Assembly (NCBI GenBank): GCA_039026975.1 | Contig: JBCCLI010000083.1 | Coordinates: 1 to 19,283 of the forward strand | DNA from: JBCBKZ01 sp039026975 | Lineage (GTDB): Bacteria > Bacteroidota > Bacteroidia > J057 | DNA length: 19,283 nt | Direction of reading: 5' to 3' | Shown here: one piece after another, positions 1 to 7,767 of the stretch | Layout: each line of letters begins with the position of its first letter | How positions within the stretch are numbered: position 1 is the first letter of the stretch | Notes under the pieces: generated by a model | Told to the model about the DNA's origin: nothing | The model's database searches: none | What the model saw: only the letters and a program-made list of their open reading frames with translations | Translations under genes and position numbers: made by a program

Positions 1-1
1 A

Positions 2-163
2 GATAAGATAGGCTTAGAAATAAGGTACACACACGGCTTATCTTCTGTAGCAACTGATGTGCAGTTTACAGATATCCTCGGAAACCCCATAGAAGGGGAT
101 GATGTCAAACTCCAAAATAGAACCTTCCAGGTATCTGTAGCCTACAGTTTGTTTAGTATGTAA
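2..163 (+). CDS. C-terminal end of an outer-membrane beta-barrel protein (partial)
   Basis: The frame is open from the window edge to a TAA at 161-163 and gives 53 residues. The peptide has alternating hydrophobic and polar residues (for example GLEIRYTHGLSS and FQVSVAYSLF), and its last strand ends in aromatic and hydrophobic residues. This is the pattern of a closing transmembrane strand recognised by the BAM machinery. Families such as the PorT-like or OmpW-like 'outer membrane beta-barrel domain' proteins of Bacteroidota end this way, but too little is present to choose between them. The start and most of the protein lie outside the window. Confidence 0.6.
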   Translation, partial: DKIGLEIRYTHGLSSVATDVQFTDILGNPIEGDDVKLQNRTFQVSVAYSLFSM

Positions 164-282
164 TGCTTAAGCTTAATATCACTTAAACCTGTAGATTGAA
201 GCTTATTCTGTAAAAAGAGTATATTCATTACAGCCTTCAGAAAAGGTTCCATTAGGATGTCTGAAAACCTAACCATCTCCTT

Positions 283-882
283 ATGAAAGGCACTACCTTT
301 TGTACATTTATCCTGATACTGATGTGTTCTCCTTCTTTCCTTTATAGCCAAGCTGAAAGTAGCTTTCCGTATGAACCTTCTGTGGAACATCCCTTTGGAT
401 TACCAAATCCAGAAGCTCCAGAACAAATAAAGGATTTTGCTCCTATTATTGGAGAATGTACATGCGAGTCCGTAGCTAGAGGCGCAGACCAAAGTTGGCA
501 ACCTCCTGTCTCTATGATTTGGCGATTTAAGTATATTATGAATGGGCAGGCAGTTCAGGATGAAAGCCTGAAAGAAGACGGTACTTACTCTGGCAGCATA
601 CGACAGTATAATGCGGATAGTGCCAAATGGTATGTGCACTACTACGCTACTAATGGCGTCCCCAGTACCTTACCTGCTTGGGAAGGGGGTAAAAAAGAAG
701 ACGGGAACATTGTCCTTTACAGAGATAGTCCCTCGCCTACAGGCGCTCCTGGCGATTACAGAATCACTTTTTTTAATATTAGTCAGGAGGGCTTTGACTG
801 GATAGGAGAATGGGTAGATAAGGCTGAAAGTATTCAGTATCCCTTATGGAAGATTAGCTGCAAGAAGAAAGAGGGAAGTTAG
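283..882 (+). CDS. Exported protein of unknown function, possibly DUF1579/lipocalin-like
   Basis: The 199-residue product begins with a typical signal peptide: MKG, a hydrophobic stretch to about residue 20, and a likely cut near YSQ-A at residues 22-24. No lipobox is seen, so a soluble periplasmic or secreted protein is likely. The mature part opens with a proline-rich stretch, then DFAPIIGECTCES, and has alternating strand-like segments (MIWRFKYIMNG, YRITFFNIS, FDWIGEWVDKA). The layout resembles small beta-barrel proteins of the DUF1579 type, in which a G-x-W/C segment is followed by an 'I-x-N-G-x-A-V-x-D-E' turn. That assignment is tentative. There is no Shine-Dalgarno sequence before the ATG, as expected in Bacteroidota. 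It is 116 bp from the next gene, and an operon is possible but not shown. Confidence 0.7.
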   Translation: MKGTTFCTFILILMCSPSFLYSQAESSFPYEPSVEHPFGLPNPEAPEQIKDFAPIIGECTCESVARGADQSWQPPVSMIWRFKYIMNGQAVQDESLKEDGTYSGSIRQYNADSAKWYVHYYATNGVPSTLPAWEGGKKEDGNIVLYRDSPSPTGAPGDYRITFFNISQEGFDWIGEWVDKAESIQYPLWKISCKKKEGS

Positions 883-998
883 GAGAAAAATACTTTTAGC
901 TATTGGTACTATCCATCTCTTAGGCTGGAGACATCCGTAGCGCTTTTACCTGAAGCTAGATAAGTCTTTTAAGAGAAAAAGGAGAAAGGAAATAGACT

Positions 999-1541
999 AT
1001 GTTCTTCCCCAAAGATCCTAAAAAAGCGCTATTTCGGTGGTTAGGTGTTTTCCTGCTTATAGGCTTAATTGCTTTTGGGGGAGTTGTATGGATGGGAATA
1101 CAGTGGGGAAAAGGGATGGCAGAAGCAGTAGTAGAGACACAAAAAGTGGTAAACCAGCTTAAAGCTAATGGAAAGAGAGAAATCCCTATTGGTTATCAAG
1201 ACCTTAGGGTAATATCTCCTTTAGAAAGATATATTGATCAGAAGGCTCCTCAAAAAGTTCTTGAAGAAACTGGTTGTCTGTCTTGGGAGCCAGCACCGGA
1301 AGATTTCCATAGCCTGTTGGAAAGCGTACAAGAAGTTAGCCCCACAGAATGGTACGCCAAGTGCTATCAATATCCATGTGGATATAAAGGAAGAGTAGGG
1401 AATGTGCTGGTTGAATATGAATTTATGTTGAATGCTGCTTCCTACCTTATCTTAAGCAATGAGGAGGAAACCGTCCACTTTATCTTGGAAGAAAAATCAG
1501 ATCTATTTCTCCAATCCTGTGATTGTTGCGAGCAGGAATAG
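999..1541 (+). CDS. Membrane-anchored protein of unknown function
   Basis: The 180-residue product has a short basic N-terminus (FFPKDPKKALFRW), one transmembrane helix at about residues 14-34, and a hydrophilic remainder that would face the periplasm. The C-terminal half carries cysteines in CYQYPCGYKG and in a terminal CDCCEQE, which could form disulfides or bind metal. No family was recognised. Unusually for this window, a purine-rich AGGAGAAAGGA lies 9-20 nt upstream of the ATG, which supports this start. The 247 bp that follow contain only the candidate thrA promoter and a weak 7-bp inverted repeat (1540-1546 with 1570-1576). Confidence 0.65.
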   Translation: MFFPKDPKKALFRWLGVFLLIGLIAFGGVVWMGIQWGKGMAEAVVETQKVVNQLKANGKREIPIGYQDLRVISPLERYIDQKAPQKVLEETGCLSWEPAPEDFHSLLESVQEVSPTEWYAKCYQYPCGYKGRVGNVLVEYEFMLNAASYLILSNEEETVHFILEEKSDLFLQSCDCCEQE

Positions 1542-1752
1542 AAGAGTCCGTCTTACAAGTCGAGATAGCCTCTTCTGCAAGTCAAAAGTAAGCCTACTAA
1601 CCCTTAGTAGAGGTGATGAATAAAGCGGGCTAACTGATGTGTATAACCGCCAACTGTAAGTTCTTTAACTCTCTGTAGGCCAATAAAAATTGAATAATTC
1701 TTTCCCCTTCTACATTTCCTTTCCTTCTACGTGCATTTTCCCTAAATGCTTC

Positions 1753-1760
1753 TATCTTTG
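1753..1760 (+). promoter_or_regulatory. Candidate promoter -7 element of the thrAB operon
   Basis: TATCTTTG matches the Bacteroidota -7 consensus TAnnTTTG at every fixed position and lies 28 nt before the thrA ATG. This would give a 5' untranslated region of roughly 20 nt. No good TTTG -33 element is seen 19-21 nt upstream, so the assignment rests on the -7 box and its location. There is no room for an attenuator between this promoter and the ATG. Confidence 0.5.
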
Positions 1761-1788
1761 AGGCCGCTTAATCTAATCCAGTTCTGGA

Positions 1789-4245
1789 ATGAAAATATTG
1801 AAATTCGGAGGGTCATCTGTTGCTAATCATGAAAGAATCAGCAACGTAGCCAAGATTATACAGTCCTACGTGAAGGCTGGAGAAAAAGTGGCTGTGGCCG
1901 TTTCTGCCCTTGGAGGTGCTACGGACCTCCTGATTAGGATGGGGAAGACTGCCGCAGAAGGTGATAGTTCATACAAATTATCCCAGGAAGCCTTTTCCAC
2001 ACGGCACAGGGAAGTGGTAAATCACCTCATAGATTATGATAAACATCCGGCTATTCTCAATGAAATAGTGGAGGGCCAAATAGAACTTAGTAACCTCTTG
2101 CAGGGCGTATACCTCACCCGTGAGTTGACAGCTAGAACACTGGATTATATTCTCTCCTTTGGAGAGAGAAGCTCTGCCTTCATTCTTGCTGAGGTACTCA
2201 AACAAAACGGTACGGAAGCCTCCTACATAGATGCCCGTAAAGTGATCAAAACCAATACAAATTATGGGAGAGCTAAGATCTTCAAGGAAGAGACATACGC
2301 TAATATCCAGCAAATGTGGGCAGAAGCTAAGGGGGTACCTATAGTAACTGGCTTCCTGGCTTCTTCTCCTAAAGGGTTTCCTACTACGCTGGGAAGAGGA
2401 GGGTCAGACTATACAGCTTCTATTTTGGGGGCAGCCCTGGATGCAGAAGAAATAATCATATACACAGATGTAAATGGCGTCCTCACAGCAGATCCTAGAA
2501 AGGTAAAAAAAGCCTTTCCCGTCACCACTATGACCTATGCAGAGGCCATGGAGATGTCTCACTTTGGGGCCAGGGTCATTTATCCACCTACCATAGTCCC
2601 CGCCCTGGAGAAGAATATTCCCATACGTATCAAGAATTCATTTGAGCCGGAAGCAGAAGGCACCCTTATCAGCAATGCAGAAGCAAGTGAGGATTATACG
2701 GTTAAGGGCATTTCCTCCATCCCTAATGTATCCCTGGTAACTTTTGAGGGATCTGGTATATTTGGCGCATCCAGTGCAGCTGCCAGACTGTTTACGGTAT
2801 TAGCTAAGGAGAGTATTAATGCTATTCTCATTACCCAGGGCTCCTCTGAGCATTCCATCTGTTTTGCAGTAGCCCCTACTGACGCCCAAAGAACCAAGTC
2901 AGTCATAGAGGAAGAATTCTCACTGGAAATTAATGCCGGCCTGATAGCGCCTATTAACGTCATTAGTGACCTGTCAGTGGTAGCCATTATAGGAGATAAT
3001 ATGAAGTCTCGCCCGGGTATTTCCGCCCGTTTATTTGAGGCATTGGGTAAAAATGGGGTAAATGTGATTCTTACTGCCCAGGGAGCATCTGAGAGAAATA
3101 TTTCTGTTATCATCAAGCAGGAAGATGAGGCCAAGGCCTTAAGTGCTATCCATGACAACTTCTTCCTGTCCGAGGCTTATACCCTCAATCTATTTGTGAT
3201 TGGTGTAGGCTTGATAGGAAGTACATTGCTGAAGCAGTTCCAGAATCAAGCCGCCTTCCTGCGGGAAACCCAGTATGTTGAGTTTAATGTGGTTGCCTTG
3301 GCCAATAGCAAGAAAATGAAGTTTGATGAGGATGGGATCGCACTGGATTCATGGAGAGATCAGCTAGATGCTTCTGAGGATGTGATGGGCATACAAGCTT
3401 TTGTGAATCGCATGATAGAAATGAATCTCCCTAATAGTGTGTTCATAGATAATACCGCCAATTCTGAGATCATCCAATACTACGGACAGATTCTGGACGC
3501 CTCTATCTCTATCTCCACCCCTAATAAAGTAGCTACTTCCAGTAAGTATGCAGATTATAGAGAACTGAAAGAGATTGCCAATACCAGGGGGGTGAAATTT
3601 ATGTACGAAACCAATGTGGGGGCGGGGCTTCCCGTCATCACTACCATTAACGACTTGGTAAATAGTGGGGATAAAATTCTCAAAATTGAGGGAGTTCTAT
3701 CAGGCTCATTATCTTTTATTTTTAATTCATTTGATGGGAGTGTGCCTTTCAGTAAGGTAGTAGCAGAAGCTAAGGCTAAAGGCTATACTGAGCCAGACCC
3801 ACGTGAAGATTTAAGTGGCTCGGATGTAGCCAGAAAGCTGACCATATTAGCGAGGGAGTCTGGAATTCCCCTGGAAGGGAGTGAAATCAGTATAGAGAGT
3901 ATTCTCCCAGATTCAGTTTGGAAGCCCAAGACTGTGGATAAATTCTTTGAGGAACTACAGAAGGTGGATGAGCAACTAGACCAGATGAGAGAAGAGGCTG
4001 CCAATGAAGGGAATAAGCTAAGGTTTATTGCCACCTTGGAAGGGGGAGAGTCCTATATAAAATTGCAAAAGGTAGGAGTAGAAAATCCCTTCTTTAATCT
4101 TTCTGGTAGTGAGAATATGATAGTGTTCACCACTGAGCGCTATAAAGAATGCCCCTTAGTGATTAAAGGTCCCGGGGCAGGGGCTGAGGTAACAGCAGCT
4201 GGTGTATTTGCAGAAATATTGAGAATAGGCTACTTCCTGTCCTGA
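1789..4245 (+). CDS. thrA: Bifunctional aspartokinase / homoserine dehydrogenase
   Basis: The 818-residue cytoplasmic enzyme catalyses two steps of threonine and methionine synthesis: phosphorylation of aspartate, and NAD(P)H reduction of aspartate semialdehyde to homoserine. The aspartokinase domain starts with KFGGSS (residues 5-10) and contains TLGRGGSDYTA and the YTDVNGVLTADPR segment. Two ACT-type regulatory segments follow, at about residues 305-365 (GSGIFG, ILITQGSSEHSICF) and 394-460 (SARLFEAL, LTAQGASERNISVI). The homoserine dehydrogenase domain opens with GVGLIG (472-477) and carries GVLSGSLSFIFNSF and GYTEPDPREDLSGSDVARK (from residue 665), the conserved active-site region. Length and order match E. 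coli ThrA (about 820 residues). The ACT domains suggest feedback control by threonine, but this is inferred. thrB starts 17 bp downstream. Confidence 0.98.
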   Translation: MKILKFGGSSVANHERISNVAKIIQSYVKAGEKVAVAVSALGGATDLLIRMGKTAAEGDSSYKLSQEAFSTRHREVVNHLIDYDKHPAILNEIVEGQIELSNLLQGVYLTRELTARTLDYILSFGERSSAFILAEVLKQNGTEASYIDARKVIKTNTNYGRAKIFKEETYANIQQMWAEAKGVPIVTGFLASSPKGFPTTLGRGGSDYTASILGAALDAEEIIIYTDVNGVLTADPRKVKKAFPVTTMTYAEAMEMSHFGARVIYPPTIVPALEKNIPIRIKNSFEPEAEGTLISNAEASEDYTVKGISSIPNVSLVTFEGSGIFGASSAAARLFTVLAKESINAILITQGSSEHSICFAVAPTDAQRTKSVIEEEFSLEINAGLIAPINVISDLSVVAIIGDNMKSRPGISARLFEALGKNGVNVILTAQGASERNISVIIKQEDEAKALSAIHDNFFLSEAYTLNLFVIGVGLIGSTLLKQFQNQAAFLRETQYVEFNVVALANSKKMKFDEDGIALDSWRDQLDASEDVMGIQAFVNRMIEMNLPNSVFIDNTANSEIIQYYGQILDASISISTPNKVATSSKYADYRELKEIANTRGVKFMYETNVGAGLPVITTINDLVNSGDKILKIEGVLSGSLSFIFNSFDGSVPFSKVVAEAKAKGYTEPDPREDLSGSDVARKLTILARESGIPLEGSEISIESILPDSVWKPKTVDKFFEELQKVDEQLDQMREEAANEGNKLRFIATLEGGESYIKLQKVGVENPFFNLSGSENMIVFTTERYKECPLVIKGPGAGAEVTAAGVFAEILRIGYFLS

Positions 4246-4262
4246 GCATGATCTAATAAGAT

Positions 4263-5198
4263 ATGAGAAACGAAGTACACGTATTTGCCCCAGCTACCGT
4301 AGCTAATGTGGCATGTGGATATGATACCCTGGGGTTTGCCATCCAACGTCCGGGAGATGATATCATAGCCAGGTTCAGCTCAGCACCAGGACTCACCATT
4401 AGCAAAATAATAGGGGATGGAGGCAAACTTCCCACAGAGGTAGAAAAAAATACTGCAGGAGTAGCTGCCCTTAGGTTGATGGAGCACCTAAATGTGGTAC
4501 AAGGTATAGAAATGGAAATCCATAAAGGCATTCCCATAGGGTCAGGGATGGGGTCTTCCGCTTGTAGTGCTGTAGCAGGTGCACTAGCCGTTAATGAGCT
4601 GATGGGAAGGCCATTAACCAGAGAGGAACTATTGCCATTTGCCCTAGCAGGTGAGGCCATAGCTAGTGGAGGAGCCATACATGCAGATAATGTAGGGCCC
4701 TGTCTGTTAGGAGGCATATTACTGGTCCGCTCTAATAAAGACTTGGATACCGTAAACCTGGATGTTCCTGAAGAGTTATATGCGGCAGTAGTCCTCCCTG
4801 ATTTACAAATTCTCACCGTAGAAGCCAGAAATATCCTTAGAAAAGAAATCCCCATGGGAGATGCGGTAACCCAGTGGGGAAACCTGGGGGGAATGGTTGC
4901 AGGCTTAATGAAGGCAGACTACGAATTGATTGGCAGGTCTTTGCAAGATGTGATTGCTGAACCCTATCGGTCCAAGCTTATCCCTCACTTCTATGAGGTC
5001 AAGCAGGCCGCGATTAACGCCGGGGCGTTAGGCTGCAGTATTTCTGGAGCAGGTCCAGCAGTATTTGCCTTGTGCAGGGGAGACGAAACAGCATTTAAGG
5101 TAGCCATTGCCATGCAGTTTGTGTTTAAGGAAGTCGGAATTGGATGTGAACGCTATATCTCTACCATAAATATGCATGGGGCTATGCGGATAAAGTGA
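4263..5198 (+). CDS. thrB: Homoserine kinase
   Basis: This 311-residue GHMP-family kinase phosphorylates homoserine with ATP to O-phosphohomoserine, the substrate of ThrC. It has the N-terminal VFAPATVANVACGYDTLGFA segment, the GHMP phosphate-binding motif PIGSGMGSSA at residues 91-100, and the C-terminal SISGAGPAVFAL segment. The length is normal for the family (about 300-310). It lies 17 bp after thrA and is almost certainly co-transcribed with it. There is no Shine-Dalgarno sequence. In many relatives thrC follows directly, but here it is about 3.3 kb away behind unrelated genes. Confidence 0.97.
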   Translation: MRNEVHVFAPATVANVACGYDTLGFAIQRPGDDIIARFSSAPGLTISKIIGDGGKLPTEVEKNTAGVAALRLMEHLNVVQGIEMEIHKGIPIGSGMGSSACSAVAGALAVNELMGRPLTREELLPFALAGEAIASGGAIHADNVGPCLLGGILLVRSNKDLDTVNLDVPEELYAAVVLPDLQILTVEARNILRKEIPMGDAVTQWGNLGGMVAGLMKADYELIGRSLQDVIAEPYRSKLIPHFYEVKQAAINAGALGCSISGAGPAVFALCRGDETAFKVAIAMQFVFKEVGIGCERYISTINMHGAMRIK

Positions 5199-5216
5199 GC
5201 GTTAACTAAAGCTTTC

Positions 5217-5375
5217 TTAAGCAGATTCTTTAAGAATTTCTTCTATCTGGTTTAAAGGCAAGCGAGCAGCTTTTGAAATGGTTAGCATATCAACTCCTTC
5301 TTGAAAGAGGACTCTTCCCTTTTCCATTCCTTCCATGTAAAAGGAGTTGTCTTCTATGTTAAAAGTAATTGGCAT
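5217..5375 (-). pseudogene. Truncated duplicate of the 3' end of the neighbouring Rpn-type nuclease gene
   Basis: On the minus strand an ATG at 5375 opens a 52-codon frame (MPITFNIEDNSFYMEG ... LPLNQIEEILKESA). It repeats residues 205-222 and about 256-287 of the adjacent gene with the middle 33 codons missing. Two blocks match the intact gene: 5227-5312 with 5396-5481 (84 of 86 bases identical) and 5317-5375 with 5585-5643 (58 of 59). The net difference is 99 bp, so the frame is kept. The missing part covers most of the MEKG repeats. It is best read as a tandem partial duplication followed by deletion within the repeats. Expression as a micro-protein is possible but unsupported. Confidence 0.8.
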
Positions 5376-5643
5376 ATTCGCAGAGTCATGATTGGTCTTT
5401 AAGAATTTTTTCTATCTGGTTTAAAGGCAAGCGAGCAGCTTTTGAAATGGTTAGCATATCAATTCCTTCTTGAAAGAGGACCCTAATCATAGAGATTTTT
5501 TCTTCAAGTTTTCCCTCTTCTAACCCCTTTTCTATTCCTTTTTCCATTCCCTTTTCCATTCCCTTTTCCATCCCTTTTTCCATTCCCTTTTCCATTCCTT
5601 CCATGTAAAAGGAGCTGTCTTCTATGTTAAAAGTAATTGGCAT
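5227..5643. repeat. Imperfect tandem duplication, unit about 169 bp then 268 bp offset
   Basis: The copy at 5227-5312 matches 5396-5481 (offset 169), and 5317-5375 matches 5585-5643 (offset 268). Only three substitutions are visible in 145 aligned bases, so the event looks recent. The offsets differ by 99 bp, which is the in-frame stretch lacking from the first copy. Confidence 0.85.
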
Positions 5644-6255
5644 TTCCTTTACTATTTTCGTAGTTATTTCTGTTAAATTACGAAGTTTACTCAATATTTC
5701 CAGCTGAGTAATGTGTTTGTCTAGTTGGTTTTTACTAATAGAAGCAGAAGAAAGTTTCTTGAGAATTTCCTGAATTACCTTTTGAGGAGGCTTATCCTGG
5801 AAATCAGCTAGGATTCCTAAAATAATCATTTCCGGCTCTTCAAAAGTCAAAAAATCCTCTACTGAGCTTTCACGTAAGGAATATAAGCTAAACCCTTTCA
5901 TGATTTGATTATCAGTAAGTTTAGTTCTCATATTAGATTTTTTGGCCCCTAAGTACACCACAAATTGTCTTATCGGGAGTTTATACTTTCGTAAAAGTAA
6001 TCCATGATATTCAGCCATTCTGTATATCATGTCAGGCTCATCGTGGGATTGAAACTCAATATGGAGAACGAAGGACTCTCCGTCCTTTGTTTGCACTTTA
6101 GCCAGATAGTCTACCTCCCGCTTGACAGTGCTGTGTTGTGCAGGAGGAAGTACTTCTGTATGAACAATGTCCAGTTTTAATTGGACTCTTAACAGGGAAA
6201 GGAATGAGGCAGTCAGGTTTTCTTTGATAATTTTATCAAAAGACTGGCCTTTCAT
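5386..6255 (-). CDS. Rpn-family PD-(D/E)XK nuclease (recombination-promoting nuclease / putative transposase)
   Basis: The 289-residue product has the layout of the Rpn/YhgA-like family: an N-terminal 'SFDKIIKENLTASFLSLL' helix, then the PD-(D/E)XK core with D49 in REVDYLAKV and E67-x-Q69 in FVLHIEFQS. These are likely catalytic residues, with E-x-Q replacing E-x-K as is usual in this family. YRMAEYHGLLLRKY follows. The C-terminal third contains a run of MEKG repeats (five MEKG, then IEKG and LEEG) and a short helical end, EGIDMLTISKAARLPLNQIEKIL. Members are DNA nucleases that increase recombination in E. coli and often vary in number of such repeats. The gene is antisense to both flanking genes and sits between thrB and the DNase-like gene. 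Its 3' end is duplicated next door. Confidence 0.88.
   Translation of the reverse strand: MKGQSFDKIIKENLTASFLSLLRVQLKLDIVHTEVLPPAQHSTVKREVDYLAKVQTKDGESFVLHIEFQSHDEPDMIYRMAEYHGLLLRKYKLPIRQFVVYLGAKKSNMRTKLTDNQIMKGFSLYSLRESSVEDFLTFEEPEMIILGILADFQDKPPQKVIQEILKKLSSASISKNQLDKHITQLEILSKLRNLTEITTKIVKEMPITFNIEDSSFYMEGMEKGMEKGMEKGMEKGMEKGIEKGLEEGKLEEKISMIRVLFQEGIDMLTISKAARLPLNQIEKILKDQS
5526..5601 (-). repeat. 12-bp coding tandem repeat (MEKG units)
   Basis: A 12-base unit, read on the plus strand as TTTTCCATTCCC with small variations, recurs about six times in a row and encodes MEKG tetrapeptides. It lies exactly where the neighbouring duplicate is deleted. The tract is expected to expand and contract by slippage in steps of four residues without changing frame. 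Confidence 0.85.
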
Positions 6256-6327
6256 CCCATAAAACTAAGACAAAGAATATAGTCTACAAACTTGTAGTCG
6301 TTTCTATATTAGGCTTATCTCTTATTT

Positions 6328-7173
6328 TTGGGTATGATTATCATGACCCGAACTCCACTCATATTCTTTATCGTTTGTCTCAACTATACGCTGCTATTTT
6401 CCCAGACTTTTTCTGTGCTAAGCTGGAATATTCAAAACCTAGGGAGATCAAAAGATGACACAGAGATCCAGGTCATAGTAGATATTTTGAAAAGCTATGA
6501 TTTGGTGGCTATCCAGGAGGTAGTGGCTAAGGACCCAGCTGGCGCCCAAAAAGTAGCCCAACTTGCAGACGAACTAAACCGTAAAGGAGCCAAATGGGAA
6601 TATCGCGTCAGTCCACCCACTCAATCTCCTTCCAGCTACATTAGTGAGCGATATGCCATCTTATGGAAGCCTTCTAAACTAGAGTTGCTAGGAAGTCCAT
6701 TTCTTGATAAAGAGTTGGGGGAGAAAATTCATAGAGAACCTTTCTTAGCGAAGTTTAGGATTAAGAAAGGCCGGAAAAACACCTTTTTCTATATAGTCAA
6801 TTTCCATGCAAGAAGATTTAACCTAAAGCCCCAACAAGAAATCCAATACTTTCAGGATTACCTTGACCGACTAGGGGCCAGAAACTTTATCATAGCAGGA
6901 GATTTTAATCTGAATGAACGGCATAAGGTGTGGCGCAAGCTATATCGGCAAGGGTTTTCTCCAGCAGTAGAAAGAACCCCTACTACGCTCAAACGCAAGT
7001 GTAAAGGGAAAAACTACTTGAATTATCCCATTGACAATATCTACTATCCTAGCTACTTAATGCGGAAGAGAAAAGCCGGGAGTATTGACTTCGTAGGAGA
7101 GTGTGCTAATCTTGAAACCGCAAGGGGAGTATCTGATCATCTCCCTATCTTTGCCCAATTTGAGATTCGCTAG
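6328..7173 (+). CDS. Secreted endonuclease/exonuclease/phosphatase-family hydrolase (DNase I fold)
   Basis: The product (281 residues from this ATG) has a signal peptide: a hydrophobic stretch PLIFFIVCLNYTLLF and a likely cut near FSQ at residue 26. The rest shows the DNase I-like motifs in order: SWNIQN (N34), AIQEV (E64), NFHARR (H160), AGDFNLN (D192, N194) and GVSDHLPIF (D270, H271). All metal-binding and catalytic positions appear present. Substrates in this superfamily include DNA, phosphoinositides and sphingomyelin; the short length and export suggest an extracellular nuclease, but that is an inference. An ATG at 6343 would also leave an intact signal peptide and may be the true start. 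The gene has no obvious functional link to the thr genes around it. Confidence 0.88.
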   Translation: MGMIIMTRTPLIFFIVCLNYTLLFSQTFSVLSWNIQNLGRSKDDTEIQVIVDILKSYDLVAIQEVVAKDPAGAQKVAQLADELNRKGAKWEYRVSPPTQSPSSYISERYAILWKPSKLELLGSPFLDKELGEKIHREPFLAKFRIKKGRKNTFFYIVNFHARRFNLKPQQEIQYFQDYLDRLGARNFIIAGDFNLNERHKVWRKLYRQGFSPAVERTPTTLKRKCKGKNYLNYPIDNIYYPSYLMRKRKAGSIDFVGECANLETARGVSDHLPIFAQFEIR

Positions 7174-7249
7174 GGCGCTCTGTACGCTACCGTCTACAGC
7201 TGTTCCTCATTCTCGCGTATCATTGTGTATAAACAAAACCGATATACCT

Positions 7250-7693
7250 ATGAAGACCGTAAACAGAATGAGAACCCAAACCTTTCACAAGTATTGGTTG
7301 AAGATCACCGCCATAGTAATAGGATCCTTTGGACCCGTATTCTTTCTGGGCACTATGGTTGCGACCATGGAGCCCGCCAGATTAACATTGGATATACTGA
7401 GTTGGCCATTAGACGGCATGACCACATACGATTCTCCAGATACGCGTTTTCTATCAGCATTAGCAGGTGGATTTCTGCTAGGATGGGGGGTAACAGTTTG
7501 GCTCTTATCAACTTGGGTATATGATCATGCTCCCGAAGCCGTAAGAAAGAGTGTTCTCATTGGCGTATTGTGTTGGTATTTTCTGGATACTGCAGGTTCT
7601 ATTGCTTCAGGAAATGCTTCCAATGCTTTTTTTAATACACTGATTTTACTTGTAGGTGTGGGACCCATGTGGAGACCAGCTATTGAAAAATAG
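7250..7693 (+). CDS. Small four-helix integral membrane protein of unknown function
   Basis: The 147-residue product is strongly hydrophobic, with likely transmembrane segments at about 18-40 (AIVIGSFGPVFFLGTMV), 66-90, 100-117 and 125-140. A conserved-looking polar loop TMEPARLTLDILSWPLDG follows the first helix. The frame is open upstream to an ATG at 7103, but that part overlaps the DNase-like gene and is not membrane-like. The ATG at 7250 gives a basic N-terminus before the first helix and is preferred. No family name is recognised. It starts 76 bp after the previous gene. Confidence 0.7.
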   Translation: MKTVNRMRTQTFHKYWLKITAIVIGSFGPVFFLGTMVATMEPARLTLDILSWPLDGMTTYDSPDTRFLSALAGGFLLGWGVTVWLLSTWVYDHAPEAVRKSVLIGVLCWYFLDTAGSIASGNASNAFFNTLILLVGVGPMWRPAIEK

Positions 7694-7744
7694 CAACAAA
7701 AAGACTCATTGATAAAGTAGGTTGGATAAGGATCGTATTATCCC

Positions 7745-7767
7745 AAGCTGTTTTAAGAAAACAGTTT
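7745..7767. terminator. Hairpin between convergent genes, possible bidirectional terminator
   Basis: CTGTTTT at 7748-7754 pairs with AAAACAG at 7758-7764, and the stem extends by a G-U and two A-U pairs to 7745 and 7767. The loop is AAG. It lies between two genes that converge and touches the stop codon of the minus-strand gene. The T-run after the stem is short, so it may be a weak terminator. Confidence 0.45.

Noticed and set aside
1540..1576. AGAAGAG / CTCTTCT inverted repeat after the second small gene
   Set aside because: Seven pairs separated by 23 nt with no T-run; may be chance.
1978..3158. Two minus-strand open frames (111 and 154 codons) within thrA
   Set aside because: They overlap conserved kinase and ACT coding sequence and have no independent support.
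4253..4855. 200-codon minus-strand open frame opposite thrB
   Set aside because: It lies wholly opposite a well-supported thrB, and its Ser/Pro-rich composition is typical of an antisense frame.
5217..6255. Insertion sequence around the Rpn-type gene
   Set aside because: No terminal inverted repeats or target-site duplication were found at the edges, so a complete element is not supported.
7103..7249. N-terminal extension of the small membrane protein
   Set aside because: It overlaps the DNase-like gene in another frame and is not membrane-like; the 7250 ATG fits better.
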